A stretch of DNA of 5,404 nt, from the NCBI GenBank assembly GCA_030038695.1, contig JASHSN010000084.1, positions 1-5,404 on the forward strand, in the 5' to 3' direction. Both the position numbers and the translations under genes were made by a program. The notes under the pieces are model-generated. The model did not search any database. It was not told the DNA's origin and worked only from the letters and a program-made list of their open reading frames with translations. Below, one piece after another: positions 5,084-5,404 of this stretch (position 1 is the stretch's first letter; every line of letters begins with the position of its first letter). Source of the DNA: Nitrososphaeraceae archaeon (lineage in GTDB: Archaea > Thermoproteota > Nitrososphaeria > Nitrososphaerales > Nitrososphaeraceae).

Positions 5084-5404
5084 TTATCCGGCGTCTAATT
5101 TTGCTCTCGCAGGCCTGCCTAATGGCAAAGTAAAAGTAAAGGTAGCTCCTGTAGTATTAGTGTCAGAATAGTTATTCTGACCACTAATCTTGCCGCCATG
5201 AGCTTCTACAATGCTCCTTGAGATAAATAATCCTAGTCCCGTGCCTCTTTCAGATTTTGCAACAAACTTTGTAAACAACCTGGGCATTATTTCAGGATCT
5301 ATGCCCTGACCTGTATCCTTTACAGTAACCAATGCTTCGCTATCCTCTATTTCTTCTGTAACTCTTATCGTGCCTTTCTTGGTAAACTTAATTGCATTGT
5401 CTAA
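5084..5404 (-). CDS. Sensor histidine kinase, C-terminal ATPase part (partial)
   Basis: The frame enters from the window edge and gives the last 106 residues of a histidine kinase. It starts within the N-box (LDNAIKFTKKGTIRV, with the Mg-binding Asn at residue 3). The G1 box DTGQGI is at 30-35, the F-box region PRLFTKF at 41-47, the G2 box RGTGLGLF at 53-60, and the closing strands GATFTFTLPL come near the end. All ATP-binding boxes of the HATPase_c domain are intact, so the part seen should be functional in binding ATP and phosphorylating the His of the dimerisation domain, which lies outside the window together with any PAS or membrane sensor region. The protein ends about 14 residues after the domain. 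The signal sensed and the partner regulator cannot be inferred here. Confidence 0.92.
   Translation of the reverse strand, partial: LDNAIKFTKKGTIRVTEEIEDSEALVTVKDTGQGIDPEIMPRLFTKFVAKSERGTGLGLFISRSIVEAHGGKISGQNNYSDTNTTGATFTFTLPLGRPARAKLDAG

Overview
The window most likely comes from a soil ammonia-oxidising archaeon of the Nitrososphaerales (Nitrososphaera/Nitrosocosmicus type). This is inferred from several things: AT-rich sequence, archaeal TATA-type promoter elements, GGTGA/GGAGG Shine-Dalgarno motifs used for only some genes, low coding density with broken coding between genes, and the mix of gene types (OsmC-like protein, DHA2-type exporter, tiny zinc-ribbon-like protein, SRPBCC-like protein, secreted protein of unknown function, soluble-type histidine kinase end). 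No rRNA, tRNA, CRISPR array or insertion sequence was seen.

Layout. 1-220 holds no convincing gene, only a weak coding-like stretch. 221-751 (-) is an OsmC/Ohr-like protein with both cysteines. It has a TATA element near 797-806 and, just upstream of that, a perfect 20-bp palindrome (812-831) flanked by a 14-bp direct repeat, which looks like an operator. 859-951 (-), inside a longer start-less open frame to 1026, is a small possible gene or gene remnant. 1072-2493 (-) is a 14-TM DHA2-family drug/proton antiporter-like exporter. 2568-2762 (+) is a 64-residue Cys/His protein divergent from the exporter. 2817-3245 (-) is an SRPBCC-like protein converging on it. 3246-3547 is a gene-poor stretch with a degenerate 51-nt-period direct repeat. 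3548-4300 (-) is a secreted Cys-containing protein whose reading frame very probably begins upstream at an ATA codon behind a good Shine-Dalgarno. 4352-4953 (+) looks like decayed coding: a signal-peptide-like start, an acidic Cys-containing stretch, and a small protein broken by one +1 frameshift, all interrupted by stops. 5084-5404 (-) is the C-terminal ATPase half of a histidine kinase that runs off the window.

How they may work together. OsmC-like peroxidase and a multidrug-type exporter on the same strand, with a strong palindrome at the osmC promoter, fit a stress response to organic peroxides or electrophiles. The regulator is not in the window, so this is inference. The remaining genes do not form an evident pathway. 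The most notable points are the palindromic operator, the apparent AUA start, and the decayed-gene cluster at 4352-4953.
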